From NCBI RefSeq assembly GCF_038593855.1, contig NZ_CP151996.1:4464001-4528000 (forward strand): a stretch of DNA of 64,000 nt, read 5' to 3'. Shown in pieces: positions 18,385 through 27,318 of this stretch; the stretch's first letter is position 1, and each line of letters starts with the position of its first letter. This DNA comes from Lysinibacillus sp. FSL M8-0337 (GTDB taxonomy: Bacteria > Bacillota > Bacilli > Bacillales_A > Planococcaceae). The translations under genes and the position numbers were made by a program. A model generated the notes under the pieces. That model did not search any database, was not told the origin of the DNA, and was given only the letters and a program-made list of their open reading frames with translations.

Positions 18385-18716
18385 TTACACCCTCCTATTG
18401 TTCAAAAATTATTTGGCTGAATGCCATTTGCTTTCACATTAATTCCCGCCCCTATTAATAACATATATTACCACACACGATTCATTCCTGTATGATAACT
18501 GTAGAGCATTACAAAAACTGAAAAATGCGTGTCGATAAGAATGTGCCTTCCAAGGCAAGGTGCTGTTCGGTTCCCCCAAATATCAATACTTTCGCTGGGA
18601 AATGCAAAACAGGGACCATAGGAGTTGCCTCAAAAATGATGTGTTGAAACGCTATTTCATTTGCTTCTAACCACGTTGTTAGGGCTATATACATGACTAT
18701 AAGGAGGATGACAAAG

Positions 18717-19727
18717 TTGGATTTAATTGATGCCTATATTTATGAAGTCGTTCGAAGGATTCCTAAAAATAAAAGGGACGCGATTGGAGTTGAATTAAAA
18801 TCTACAATTGAAGATATGTTACCTGATGATTTTTCAGAATTAGAGGTAAAAGAGGCTCTTTTAAAACTTGGAGACCCAGCAAAACTTGCAGCGAGCTACC
18901 ATGAGGGACCGAAATATTTAATTGGCCCTGAACTGTACAGCACTTACATGCAGACAATTAAAATAGTGCTTCCTTGGGCAATCCTTATTACAATAATTGT
19001 ACTTCTTGTAAAAAGTATTTTTTCCTTCCCTGCGGATGGATTGCTGTTGTCTGCTATTATTCAAGCCATTTCTATAACGATTACCACTGTTATTGAAGTA
19101 ATATTACAAGTACTGTTTTGGGTTACCATTGCCTTTATCATAACGGAACGCTATGGTAACACGAAAGATCCACTATTCTTTATGAAAAGCACTAAAGAAT
19201 GGACACCGGAAGATTTAAAGAAAACAAAAATTATTCAAAAGGACAATTATATACCACTTACTGATATTATCTTTAGCATATTAGGAATAGCCATTTTTAC
19301 ATTTGTTTATTTGAATGCCGCTCATTTGATTGGAATTTACTCTTCGGATGAAAGAAGTGGCTTAAAATTTGTTATGCCTATTTTCAACCAAGATACCCTC
19401 TTGTCGTTTAGACCCATTATTTTATTTTGTATCGTTTTAAGTATGGCTTTAACCATTTATAAATGGAAGGTTAGACAATGGACCTTGCCGATTGCCATTA
19501 TAAGTGCTGTTCTTCAATTTATTGGTACAATTGTGTTGATTGTCATGGCAAATCAGCCTGATATCATTCATAGTGCTGCAATACCCTATATGGCGGCCAT
19601 TATGGAAACCACTTCTACAAAGATTTTGTTTACGCTAGATCGCATACTGCTTGTCGTCATTACCCTTACGATTCTAGCAAGTGCATTTGATATTTATAGT
19701 GGTTTTAAAAAGGCTAAAAAGCGCTAA
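18717..19727 (+). CDS. HAAS-domain membrane protein
   Basis: This 336-residue protein is started at TTG 18717 because AAGGAGG lies nine bases upstream; an in-frame ATG at 18708 is directly adjacent to that site. Residues 1-70 form the helical HAAS (permease prefix) domain, MDLIDAYIYEVVRRIPKNKR through LGDPAKLAASY, usually encoded beside PadR regulators. About seven hydrophobic segments follow. No PadR gene is adjacent here, which is unusual for the family. The role is unknown; HAAS proteins often act in envelope-stress or sensory modules. Confidence 0.82.
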   Translation: MDLIDAYIYEVVRRIPKNKRDAIGVELKSTIEDMLPDDFSELEVKEALLKLGDPAKLAASYHEGPKYLIGPELYSTYMQTIKIVLPWAILITIIVLLVKSIFSFPADGLLLSAIIQAISITITTVIEVILQVLFWVTIAFIITERYGNTKDPLFFMKSTKEWTPEDLKKTKIIQKDNYIPLTDIIFSILGIAIFTFVYLNAAHLIGIYSSDERSGLKFVMPIFNQDTLLSFRPIILFCIVLSMALTIYKWKVRQWTLPIAIISAVLQFIGTIVLIVMANQPDIIHSAAIPYMAAIMETTSTKILFTLDRILLVVITLTILASAFDIYSGFKKAKKR

Positions 19728-20007
19728 AAATCTTTGTGAAAAATAGTTTAAATCACCAAACAGAAAGGGTAATAAATTAATATTGATTATTTTGCTATTT
19801 TTTCACTACTCGTCGTGATTTTCATCTATAGTAAACAGAGGTTTATCTATAAAAAAGCAAACTTATTTCCTAGTAAAATATATCTTAAATTCATTAAAAT
19901 ACCGTTATTCTCTACTATTTTGTATAATAATGATGTTAAGAGTATTTTTAATACAATTTATAATCTGCACTTCATCAATGGTTCAAGCAGAATAAGGGGA
20001 AAAAACT
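19728..20007. other. Intergenic region with a possible ATT-started small membrane ORF
   Basis: A frame from ATT 19776 (AGAAAGGG six bases upstream) runs to 20030. It encodes a hydrophobic N-terminus (DYFAIFSLLVVIFIYS) followed by a basic tail, and overlaps the next gene by 23 bases. ATT starts are rare, so this is recorded as a possibility only. Otherwise the region is AT-rich leader sequence for the response-regulator gene. Confidence 0.25.
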
Positions 20008-21150
20008 ATGACAATTCTTCTTGTAGATGACAATGCCGTCAATCTATTCGTAATTGAAAAAATTTTAAAAAATGCAGGTTATGATAACTGTGTATCTCTT
20101 TCATCAGCTTATGAGCTTTTCGACTATCTTGAGTTAGATGCAAAAAATCCCGCAGGTACTTCTGTTGAGCTGATTTTGTTAGATATTATGATGCCTGAAA
20201 TAGATGGGATTGAAGCTTGCAAACGGATAAAACAAAATGAAAAATTCAAAGATATTCAAATTATTTTCGTTACAGCATTAGAAGATAAAAACAAGCTTGC
20301 GGAAGCACTCGATATCGGAGGGGTTGATTATATTACAAAGCCCATCAATAAGACGGAACTGCTTGCAAGAATTCGTGTTGCTCTAAGATTAAAGGCTGAA
20401 TTAGATTGGCATATGAAACAAGAAATGAAAATCAAGTATGAATTAGATTTAGCTACACGTGTACAACGCAGTTTACTAAGTGCACCTTTAACTGAAGATC
20501 ATATTCAAATCGAGGTATCCTACCTCCCCTCTTCAAATTTAGCAGGGGATATGTACTATTGGTATAAAATTAACGATCACCGTTACGCGGTTATTTTACT
20601 CGATATGATGGGTCACGGTATACCAGCAGCACTCGTTTGTATGTTTATCTCTTCGGTCCTAAGAGAAGCGGTCAAACAGTTGGTGGAGCCCGAGCTCGTT
20701 ATTAAGGAATTGAATCGTTATATGACGCTTCTACAAAATGCAAAGGAAGAAAATATTCATTACTTTACAGCTATTTACATAGTGATTGATACGGAACAAA
20801 AAACAATTGAATATGTTAACGCTGGCCATCCTGCTGGCTACGCACTTGTTGATGAAGCAACACTTGTTCCTTTAAACCAAGGAAGCTGCGCTGTCGGCTT
20901 TTTTGAAGAAATAAAGGTGCAAAAACAAACTATTAAATATCATAAGGATGTTCAAATTGTTTTGTATACCGATGGAGTTTTAGAAGCAATGGGACCCTGT
21001 GAAATAGAGTCTGAGAAACAGTTACAAAAGCTAACCTCAAGCAAATGGAATTATACACAATGTCTGATAGATAATTTACTACCTAAAGAAAAACAAAAAA
21101 ATCAACCAGACGATATGTGTGTATTAATGATTCAAGCACAAGCAATGTAA
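20008..21150 (+). CDS. Response regulator with PP2C (SpoIIE/RsbU-type) phosphatase output
   Basis: This 380-residue protein has an N-terminal receiver domain (residues 1-120: acidic pair in LLVDDNAVN, phospho-acceptor Asp in LLLDIMMPE, conserved Lys in DYITKPINK) and, after a coiled linker (RVQRSLL), a C-terminal PP2C serine phosphatase (GDMYYWYKI, LLDMMGHGIPAALV, NAGHPAGYAL, LYTDGVLEAMG). Receiver-PP2C proteins usually dephosphorylate anti-anti-sigma factors of the RsbV/SpoIIAA type, as RsbU and RsbP do. No such partner is encoded in this window. The start is ATG behind AAGGGG. It faces a CheR and a hybrid kinase gene, which probably supply input. Confidence 0.92.
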   Translation: MTILLVDDNAVNLFVIEKILKNAGYDNCVSLSSAYELFDYLELDAKNPAGTSVELILLDIMMPEIDGIEACKRIKQNEKFKDIQIIFVTALEDKNKLAEALDIGGVDYITKPINKTELLARIRVALRLKAELDWHMKQEMKIKYELDLATRVQRSLLSAPLTEDHIQIEVSYLPSSNLAGDMYYWYKINDHRYAVILLDMMGHGIPAALVCMFISSVLREAVKQLVEPELVIKELNRYMTLLQNAKEENIHYFTAIYIVIDTEQKTIEYVNAGHPAGYALVDEATLVPLNQGSCAVGFFEEIKVQKQTIKYHKDVQIVLYTDGVLEAMGPCEIESEKQLQKLTSSKWNYTQCLIDNLLPKEKQKNQPDDMCVLMIQAQAM

Positions 21151-21164
21151 ACTTAGAAGACAAC

Positions 21165-21240
21165 AAAAATCCGCATACACGCTGTTGCAGACAATCAAGC
21201 GTTTACGATTATCTGCAACAGAACGTATAGCGGATTTTTT
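21165..21240. terminator. Long bidirectional terminator
   Basis: AAAAATCCGC with GCGGATTTTTT forms the base and CTGTTGCAGA with TCTGCAACAG an upper stem. It separates the convergent response-regulator and cheR-like genes. Confidence 0.9.
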
Positions 21241-21254
21241 GATATGGCTAACTT

Positions 21255-22109
21255 CTATTTTTTTTGATAAATTTTTTCAATGGCGACAGTTTCTTTATAT
21301 TTTGAAATAATCCCTTCACAACGTAGCGTCTCCTTATCTCCTAAGCATAAAAACCCATCTTGGCATAGGCTATCGTAAAATAAATGATGTACTTGGCTTT
21401 GTAGAGCAGGAGAAAAATAAATTAAAACATTGCGGCAGACAATTACATGAAATTCATTAAAGGATTGATCTGTCACTAAATTATGCTGTGCAAAAATAAT
21501 ATTTTTTAAAAGTTCCGGATGGAAATAGGCATATTGATAGTCTGTTTTATAGTATTCCGAAAAAGCATGATTACCACCCGCAAGCATATAATTCGTTGTA
21601 TATGCTTGCATTTTTTTTATTGAGAAAGCACCCTTTTTCGCCTTTTCTAACACATGCTCATTCATATCGGTAGCGTAAATCACAGACCTATCTATTAGTC
21701 CTTCTTCCTGTAATAATATAGCCATTGAGTATACCTCTTCGCCTGTAGCACATCCTGCATGCCATATACGAATTTCTGGGTACTGTCTTAAATAAGGAAC
21801 AACTTCTTTACGGAACGCTTTAAAAAAGCTAGGATTACGAAACATCTCCGTGACATTGATAGAAAAATCATTCAAGAGCTGCTCCAAAAAACTTTCTTCA
21901 TGTATCGCTTTTTCTTGTACTCGCGAAATCGTCGGTATATTACTCACCCTCATGCGATTATAAATCCGACGAGATATAGATGAACGATTATATTGTCGAA
22001 AATCAAAACCAGATAAACGATAGATGGCTTCAAGTAGTAACTCAATTTCCATATCTGCGTGCTTATTCATTTGTTGCTTTAGCTCAAAATTTTGGAATTG
22101 ATTATCCAT
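21255..22109 (-). CDS. CheR-type protein-glutamate methyltransferase
   Basis: This 284-residue protein has the CheR N-terminal helical domain (about 20-85, SSISRRIYNRMRVSN) and a SAM-dependent methyltransferase domain (IWHAGCATGEEVYSMAI motif I near residue 115; IIFAQHNLV and VIVCRNVLIYF later). CheR methylates glutamates of chemoreceptor coils. It lacks the beta-subdomain-to-pentapeptide features of high-affinity receptor binding. The adjacent hybrid kinase contains a heptad coil that could be its substrate (inference). It starts nine bases after the kinase stop, so the two are co-expressed. Confidence 0.9.
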   Translation of the reverse strand: MDNQFQNFELKQQMNKHADMEIELLLEAIYRLSGFDFRQYNRSSISRRIYNRMRVSNIPTISRVQEKAIHEESFLEQLLNDFSINVTEMFRNPSFFKAFRKEVVPYLRQYPEIRIWHAGCATGEEVYSMAILLQEEGLIDRSVIYATDMNEHVLEKAKKGAFSIKKMQAYTTNYMLAGGNHAFSEYYKTDYQYAYFHPELLKNIIFAQHNLVTDQSFNEFHVIVCRNVLIYFSPALQSQVHHLFYDSLCQDGFLCLGDKETLRCEGIISKYKETVAIEKIYQKK

Positions 22110-22118
22110 GCTTATTTT

Positions 22119-24866
22119 TTAACTCCCTTTAGAAACTAGCCATACGCGTAAGACCGATACTAATTGATCTAGATTTAACGGCTTACTAATATAATCAGAT
22201 GCACCTGCTTCTAGAGATTTATCACGATCTGTATTCATTGCTTTTGCTGTTAAAGCGATAATTGGCAAATCTGTCAGCTTCATTTTCGTACGAATAATAG
22301 ACATTGCTTCATATCCATCCATATTCGGCATCATAATATCCATCAGAATAAGATCTATTTTATGATTTTTCTCCATAATCTCTAAACATTCTAATCCATC
22401 TTTAGCAACGAGAATATTCATACCTCTTTTTTCAAGTGCTGCTTTCAATGCATAGATATTACGATAATCATCATCTACGATTAAAATATTTTTCCCTTGA
22501 AACACTTCTACTTCTTGTGGGGAAACCTGATAGCTTTCCTCTACTGGCTCTTCCACTTCTTCAACAAAGTCGTCGGCTTCCAGTGTAGCGACCACTTCAA
22601 CATAAGCGGAATCTATGGCTGTCGTATTTAAGCCATTAGGTAAACTTGGAATAGTCAGCGTAAAGCTACTGCCTTTCCCTTCTTCACTTTGTAATGCAAC
22701 CCAACCTCCAAGTAATTTTGCAAATTCCTTACAAATGGATAATCCAAGACCTGTTCCACCATATTTACGTACAGTAGCCCCATCTGCTTGTTGGAAGGAT
22801 TCAAAGATTAGCTGATGCTTGTCCTTTGGAATACCTATTCCCGTATCAGATACCGTAATTTCAAGCCATTCTGTGCTTACTTCTTGCATATTAGTTGTTA
22901 GTTGTTGATGATCCAGCTGCTTAATATCTAAATGTACATAACCCTGTTCCGTAAATTTCAATGCATTTGACAATAAATTTTTTAAAATTTGTTGGAATCT
23001 CTTTTCGTCTGTATAGAAAATATCGACTACGTTTGCTGCTTTCGAAATATGCAATTCTAAATTCTTTTTCTTAGCTACTGGCGCAAAGACTTGCTCTAGT
23101 TGCATTGGCAATTCACTCATATTTACTTCGTCAAAAATAATTTCAATTTTACCAGCCTCAACCTTTGATATATCTAAAATATCATTGATTAATGCAAGTA
23201 GATCCTCACCAGAAGAATGAATGACTCTTGCAAATTCCATCTCTTCTTCCGTTAAATTATCGTTGCCATTCTCCGATAACATTTCAGATAAAATTAAAAT
23301 GCTATTTAATGGTGTTCGTAATTCGTGGGACATGTTGGCTAAAAACTGAGATTTGTAATTAGAGTTTAATACAAGTTGCTCCGCACTATCTTCTAAATCT
23401 TTTTTTGCGCTCTCTAATTCTTTCGTTTTCATTTCAGCTTCTTTTGTTCTTTCTTCTAGCTGTTCATTGATCATCGTGAGCTCTTCTGTTTGCATTTGTA
23501 ATTCTTCCGATTGCGTTTGTAGCTCTTCTGATTGGACTTGTAGTTCCTCTGTCATGGCTCTTGATTCATTTAATAGTCGAACAATTTCCATACGTCCTAA
23601 AATGCTGTTGACCGTTAATCCAAATGTTTCGATTACTTGGTTCACCAATTCCTGCTGTAACGCTGTATAACTCTTCATCGTCGCAAGTTCTACAACAGCT
23701 ATAACCTCATCTTCGAATATAATAGGGAAAATAAAAATACTCTTTGGTGGCGCTTCACCTAAGCCTGTTCCGATTAAACGATAATCTTGCGAAACATCTT
23801 GATTAATGAAAACCTTTTTTTCAAGCGCACATTGACCAATTAAACCTTGTCCCATTTTAAATTGTACAATACCAACATTCTCTCCCACATCAGCAAAGGA
23901 CGCTTTCTTCACAAAACAGACTTCGTTATTTTGCATTTCTCGCACATAAAATGCACCAAAAGACGATTGCGTTTTTTGCGCCATTTCTGAAAGAAAAGTT
24001 TCAGCCAATTTCGTGATAGCAGAAATACCTTGATATTTCGTAACGATTTCAGCGATATTAGCTTGTAGCCATTCTCTTCGCTCAAGTGTATCTAATAACT
24101 CATTTGTCGCATCTGCCAGCGCATTAATTTCGTCGTTCGTTTTAACGTGAATCCTTGTTCGATGGTTACCTTTTGAAGCAGCAATTTCTTGAATTGTTTG
24201 TGTGACCTCTGTTATTGTTTTAACGATTGAACGTGAAATCCCACTAGCTATAACAATCGCAATAAAAGATACAAGCACTAAGATGCCAAACAATGCCGTT
24301 GTTAAATTACTATTCGTCTTGTCTAACTGTTTTGCTTTAGCTTGCGTAAATGCGTTCTCATCTGCACGGAAAGCGTCAAACTGCTTTCGCATCGTGTCCA
24401 TATCTTTGCGACCAACATCGACTTTAAAAAATTCTTGTAATGCTGCGGTATTCGTTTCTTTTTTTAATTTTATTGTCGGTTCACCAGATGTCGCTATCCA
24501 ATGTTCTATCGTTGCCTTAATCGCATCTAACTTCTTTTGTTGATTGCCTCTATCCTCTAATAACTGATAGAGTTCATTATAGTCAATCTTCCAATTTTCT
24601 TCGGCATTTTCGTATGGCTCTAAATAGCTCGAATCACCTGTAATAATATAACCTCGTTGGCTCGTTTCCATATCTAAAATATATTTTTCAATACGATTAG
24701 TAAGTGTTTGAACTTGAGAATCATATTTAATAATAAAATTCCTTTCCTTTTGTAGGGAAGTAATTTGATTGTTTAATATAATCACTGAAGCAAGTAAACA
24801 AAGAATAATCACTACATAGCCGAGGGTAATCTTAGTCCGTATACCCATTTTCATTTTTTTATCCAT
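22119..24866 (-). CDS. Hybrid sensor histidine kinase: CHASE3, HAMP, GAF, HisKA, HATPase, receiver
   Basis: This 915-residue protein is started at ATG 24866 (MDKKMKMGIRTK), with GGTAGGG upstream; a longer frame to 24944 has no ribosome-binding site. The order is a membrane helix, an extracellular CHASE3 domain with YIITGDSSYL, a second membrane helix, HAMP, GAF (FVKKASFADVGENVG region), and a heptad coil with repeated SEELQ. It continues with HisKA (FLANMSHELRTPLNS, phospho-His), HATPase_c (DTGIGIPKD, GGTGLGLSICK) and a C-terminal receiver (IDLILMDIMMPNMDGYE). The receiver may relay phosphate to the response regulator-phosphatase at 20008. CheR-like methylation of the coil is possible. Confidence 0.93.
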   Translation of the reverse strand: MDKKMKMGIRTKITLGYVVIILCLLASVIILNNQITSLQKERNFIIKYDSQVQTLTNRIEKYILDMETSQRGYIITGDSSYLEPYENAEENWKIDYNELYQLLEDRGNQQKKLDAIKATIEHWIATSGEPTIKLKKETNTAALQEFFKVDVGRKDMDTMRKQFDAFRADENAFTQAKAKQLDKTNSNLTTALFGILVLVSFIAIVIASGISRSIVKTITEVTQTIQEIAASKGNHRTRIHVKTNDEINALADATNELLDTLERREWLQANIAEIVTKYQGISAITKLAETFLSEMAQKTQSSFGAFYVREMQNNEVCFVKKASFADVGENVGIVQFKMGQGLIGQCALEKKVFINQDVSQDYRLIGTGLGEAPPKSIFIFPIIFEDEVIAVVELATMKSYTALQQELVNQVIETFGLTVNSILGRMEIVRLLNESRAMTEELQVQSEELQTQSEELQMQTEELTMINEQLEERTKEAEMKTKELESAKKDLEDSAEQLVLNSNYKSQFLANMSHELRTPLNSILILSEMLSENGNDNLTEEEMEFARVIHSSGEDLLALINDILDISKVEAGKIEIIFDEVNMSELPMQLEQVFAPVAKKKNLELHISKAANVVDIFYTDEKRFQQILKNLLSNALKFTEQGYVHLDIKQLDHQQLTTNMQEVSTEWLEITVSDTGIGIPKDKHQLIFESFQQADGATVRKYGGTGLGLSICKEFAKLLGGWVALQSEEGKGSSFTLTIPSLPNGLNTTAIDSAYVEVVATLEADDFVEEVEEPVEESYQVSPQEVEVFQGKNILIVDDDYRNIYALKAALEKRGMNILVAKDGLECLEIMEKNHKIDLILMDIMMPNMDGYEAMSIIRTKMKLTDLPIIALTAKAMNTDRDKSLEAGASDYISKPLNLDQLVSVLRVWLVSKGS

Positions 24867-24944
24867 TGTATTCCCTACCTTTGCCTGTCCTATCAATATA
24901 TTAACAGTATAATGATGGAATTCAAATTGACAGAGTACCTTCAC

Positions 24945-25215
24945 TTTTCATGACATCTAATTAAATTGCATATTTATAAATTTAGGAAATTTATTCTCCT
25001 CTACTTATTTCCCCCCATCAAAGCCATTTAATCTACTCATTTCAAAAATACCCGCTAACAATTAATGGAAATTTGTCTATTTATACATTTCTATTTATAT
25101 TCATTATTTTGTCGACAAATTAAAGAAAGTCTTTGTTTTTAGAATTTGTTAATAAGCATTTTATAATTTCATATACATCTTATATTGAATGATTTTGAAA
25201 TAAGGGGAGAAAAAT
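24945..25215. other. Divergent intergenic region upstream of the endopeptidase I gene
   Basis: The 270 AT-rich bases must contain the promoters of both the hybrid kinase and the LysM-M14 gene. TTCATATACA near 25167 vaguely resembles a sporulation -10 but no convincing matched -35 was found. No further gene is visible. Confidence 0.4.
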
Positions 25216-26406
25216 GTGGATATATTTATTAGGCCTGGTGATTCACTGTGGTATTTCAGCGATTTGTTTAAAATACCCCTTCAACTACTCTTGGACTCCA
25301 ATCGAAATATCAACCCTCAACTACTTCAAGTAGGACAACGCATTCAAATACCTGGTTATGTAACAACTAGTTATACCATTACCCAAGGCGACTCTTTGTG
25401 GCAAATCGCCCAAAGTAAAAATCTTCCGCTCAATGCCATTTTACTTGTCAATCCAGAAATCCAGCCAAGTCGATTACGCATTGGGCAGACAATACAAGTT
25501 CCTCAAAGGCTAACTTGGCGGCTCGTAAACGGCCAGCAAAATTATGATTACAGCATGATGATGAATGATATAAAAAAACTACAAACCGCCTATCCATTTC
25601 TTCAAAGCACATCCATTGGCAACTCCGTTTTAGCACAACCAATTCCTGAGATTTTAATTGGAAACGGCTCAAAACGCGTACATTACAACGGTTCCTTTCA
25701 TGCAAATGAATGGATTACTACACCGACCATCATGACTTTTTTAAACGACTATTTACTCGCACTAACAAATCAAACGACCATTAGAGGGCTCTCGATGGGG
25801 CCACTTTATAACCAAACAACGCTATCACTAGTCCCGATGGTTAACCCCGATGGCGTCAATTTAGTTATCAATGGTCCACCAGCTAATGAAGCATTAAAAA
25901 ATAAACTAATTGCTTGGAATAATAACAGTACAAACTTTTCTGGATGGAAGGCGAACATTAATGGTGTTGATTTAAACGACCAATTTCCTGCAAAGTGGGA
26001 GCTTGAAAATGCACGCAATCCACAAGCTCCAGGACCACGTGATTATGGAGGAGAGGCTCCGTTGACCCAGCCAGAAGCTATTGCTATGGCCGATTTAACA
26101 AGGAACAGCAATTTTGCTTGGGTTTTAGCATTTCATACGCAAGGCAAGGTCATTTATTGGGGATTTGAAAATCTTGAACCACCTGAATCACAAACAATGG
26201 TAGAAGAATTTAGCAGAGTAAGTGGTTATGAACCCATTCAATCTGCAAATAGCTATGCTGGTTATAAAGATTGGTTTATTCAAGATTGGCGCAGACCAGG
26301 CTTCACTGTAGAGCTAGGTAGCGGTACAAACCCGCTGCCAATTAGGCAGTTCGATACTATATACCAAGAAGCGTTAGGTATTTTTTTAGCCGGATTGTAT
26401 TTATAA
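25216..26406 (+). CDS. Gamma-D-glutamyl-L-diamino acid endopeptidase I (LysM2-M14)
   Basis: This 396-residue enzyme has two N-terminal LysM domains (about 2-47 and 52-96; GDSLWYFSD and GDSLWQIAQ) and a zinc carboxypeptidase M14 domain. The visible zinc ligands are H162 and E165 (FHANE) and H307 (AFHTQG), with general base E366 (TVELGSG). Architecture and length match endopeptidase I of Lysinibacillus sphaericus, which cleaves gamma-D-Glu-meso-diaminopimelate bonds during sporulation. It has no signal peptide, as known for that enzyme. The start is GTG behind AAGGGGAG. It is monocistronic with a strong terminator. Confidence 0.92.
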   Translation: MDIFIRPGDSLWYFSDLFKIPLQLLLDSNRNINPQLLQVGQRIQIPGYVTTSYTITQGDSLWQIAQSKNLPLNAILLVNPEIQPSRLRIGQTIQVPQRLTWRLVNGQQNYDYSMMMNDIKKLQTAYPFLQSTSIGNSVLAQPIPEILIGNGSKRVHYNGSFHANEWITTPTIMTFLNDYLLALTNQTTIRGLSMGPLYNQTTLSLVPMVNPDGVNLVINGPPANEALKNKLIAWNNNSTNFSGWKANINGVDLNDQFPAKWELENARNPQAPGPRDYGGEAPLTQPEAIAMADLTRNSNFAWVLAFHTQGKVIYWGFENLEPPESQTMVEEFSRVSGYEPIQSANSYAGYKDWFIQDWRRPGFTVELGSGTNPLPIRQFDTIYQEALGIFLAGLYL

Positions 26407-26434
26407 CAACACATTTTGCTTTATAAACGTAACG

Positions 26435-26483
26435 AAGTCGACCATTCAGGATACTTGTCCTACTTGGTCGGCTTTTATTTTTT
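26435..26483 (+). terminator. Terminator of the endopeptidase I gene
   Basis: AAGTCGACC pairs with GGTCGGCTT (one G-T pair) and is followed by a long T-rich tract. Confidence 0.85.
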
Positions 26484-26513
26484 TATTTTTTCTATAAAGT
26501 ACCAATTATTACT

Positions 26514-26542
26514 TTGACAGATAGAGTAATCTTTGCTAATAT
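26514..26542 (+). promoter_or_regulatory. Promoter of the padR operon
   Basis: TTGACA (26514-26519), 17 bases, TAATAT (26537-26542): a near-consensus sigma-A promoter 41 bases before the padR start. Confidence 0.8.
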
Positions 26543-26547
26543 TACTC
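26524..26547. promoter_or_regulatory. Palindromic PadR-type operator
   Basis: GAGTAAT (26524-26530) and ATTACTC (26541-26547) are inverted across ten bases and overlap the spacer and -10. This suggests autoregulation by the PadR protein encoded directly downstream. Confidence 0.6.
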
Positions 26548-26582
26548 CATCAGATAGAGCAATAATTTTAAGTAGGTGACGT

Positions 26583-26912
26583 ATGGTTCGAAGTGACATT
26601 ATCCGTGGACACTTGGATTCAATTATTTTGCGGCTAATTTTAGAGAAGGATCGCTATGGTTACGAAATTTCCCAAGAAATAAGCATCCGGACAAATAATC
26701 GTTTTCAAATTAAAGAAGCAACTCTATACGCCGTATTTCAACGTTTAGAAAAAAAAGAAGTAATTGAAGCCTATTATGGCGATGTATCGCACGGAGGCAA
26801 AAGAAAATATTATCGTATTACCTCATTAGGCAGGGCTTATTTAAGCGAGCTTGTAAAAGAATGGGCAGAAGTGAAGGAAATTATCGACTTATTTATGGAG
26901 GGCTTAGAATGA
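26583..26912 (+). CDS. PadR-family transcriptional repressor
   Basis: This 109-residue PadR regulator has a winged helix spanning residues 10-80 (LILEKDRYGYEISQEI, KEATLYAVFQRLEKK, GGKRKYYRITSLGR) and a short C-terminal dimerisation helix, typical of subfamily 2. The start ATG follows AGGTGACGT. The stop overlaps the next start (ATGA), so it is translationally coupled to the HAAS gene. PadR/HAAS pairs are a recurrent module, and the HAAS membrane protein may modulate or be regulated by PadR. The operator upstream implies negative autoregulation. Confidence 0.93.
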   Translation: MVRSDIIRGHLDSIILRLILEKDRYGYEISQEISIRTNNRFQIKEATLYAVFQRLEKKEVIEAYYGDVSHGGKRKYYRITSLGRAYLSELVKEWAEVKEIIDLFMEGLE

Positions 26913-27316
26913 AAAAAATTAAACATCATATTGATGAGCTATTTAAAGACATGCCACGCAATACTGAAACAGAAATGGTGAAACAGGAAATCATCGAAAA
27001 CCTTGAAGAAAAAGTATTTTATTTAATGGAGCAAGGGAAGGAAGAAGAGGATGCCATCAATAAAGCAATCGTTGAATTTGGCGATATTGAAGATTTAAAA
27101 AAGGAATTGGGTGTAAAAGAGCCTGAAAAGAAAAGTATGGCTAAGTTAAATTTAGAATTTTCGCTATGGGGAAGTGGCTTAATAGCAGCGTTTTTTATTT
27201 TTATCAATCTTTATTACACACCCAATACAATTTGGGCAATCTACCCGATTTTCGCAATACTATGGTGGCCCCTTTCGATGTACTTCGTCTGGTCACGTAA
27301 GAAATGGAGTGAGTAA
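26909..27316 (+). CDS. HAAS-domain protein with one two-TM unit
   Basis: This 135-residue protein is started at ATG 26909 (MKKIKHHIDELF), overlapping the padR stop and preceded by GGAGGGC. Residues 1-75 are a helical HAAS domain (FGDIEDLKKELG). Residues 85-128 form a two-helix membrane hairpin containing W109-AIYP and WWP ending at 121. The hairpin is the same unit repeated four times in the next protein. It ends two bases before that gene starts. Function unknown; it probably works with its PadR neighbour in the membrane. Confidence 0.85.
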   Translation: MKKIKHHIDELFKDMPRNTETEMVKQEIIENLEEKVFYLMEQGKEEEDAINKAIVEFGDIEDLKKELGVKEPEKKSMAKLNLEFSLWGSGLIAAFFIFINLYYTPNTIWAIYPIFAILWWPLSMYFVWSRKKWSE

Positions 27317-27318
27317 AT

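Noticed and set aside
24202..24543. 113-codon plus-strand frame inside the hybrid kinase
   Set aside because: Antisense to the CHASE3/HAMP region of the kinase and without a ribosome-binding site or recognisable domain.
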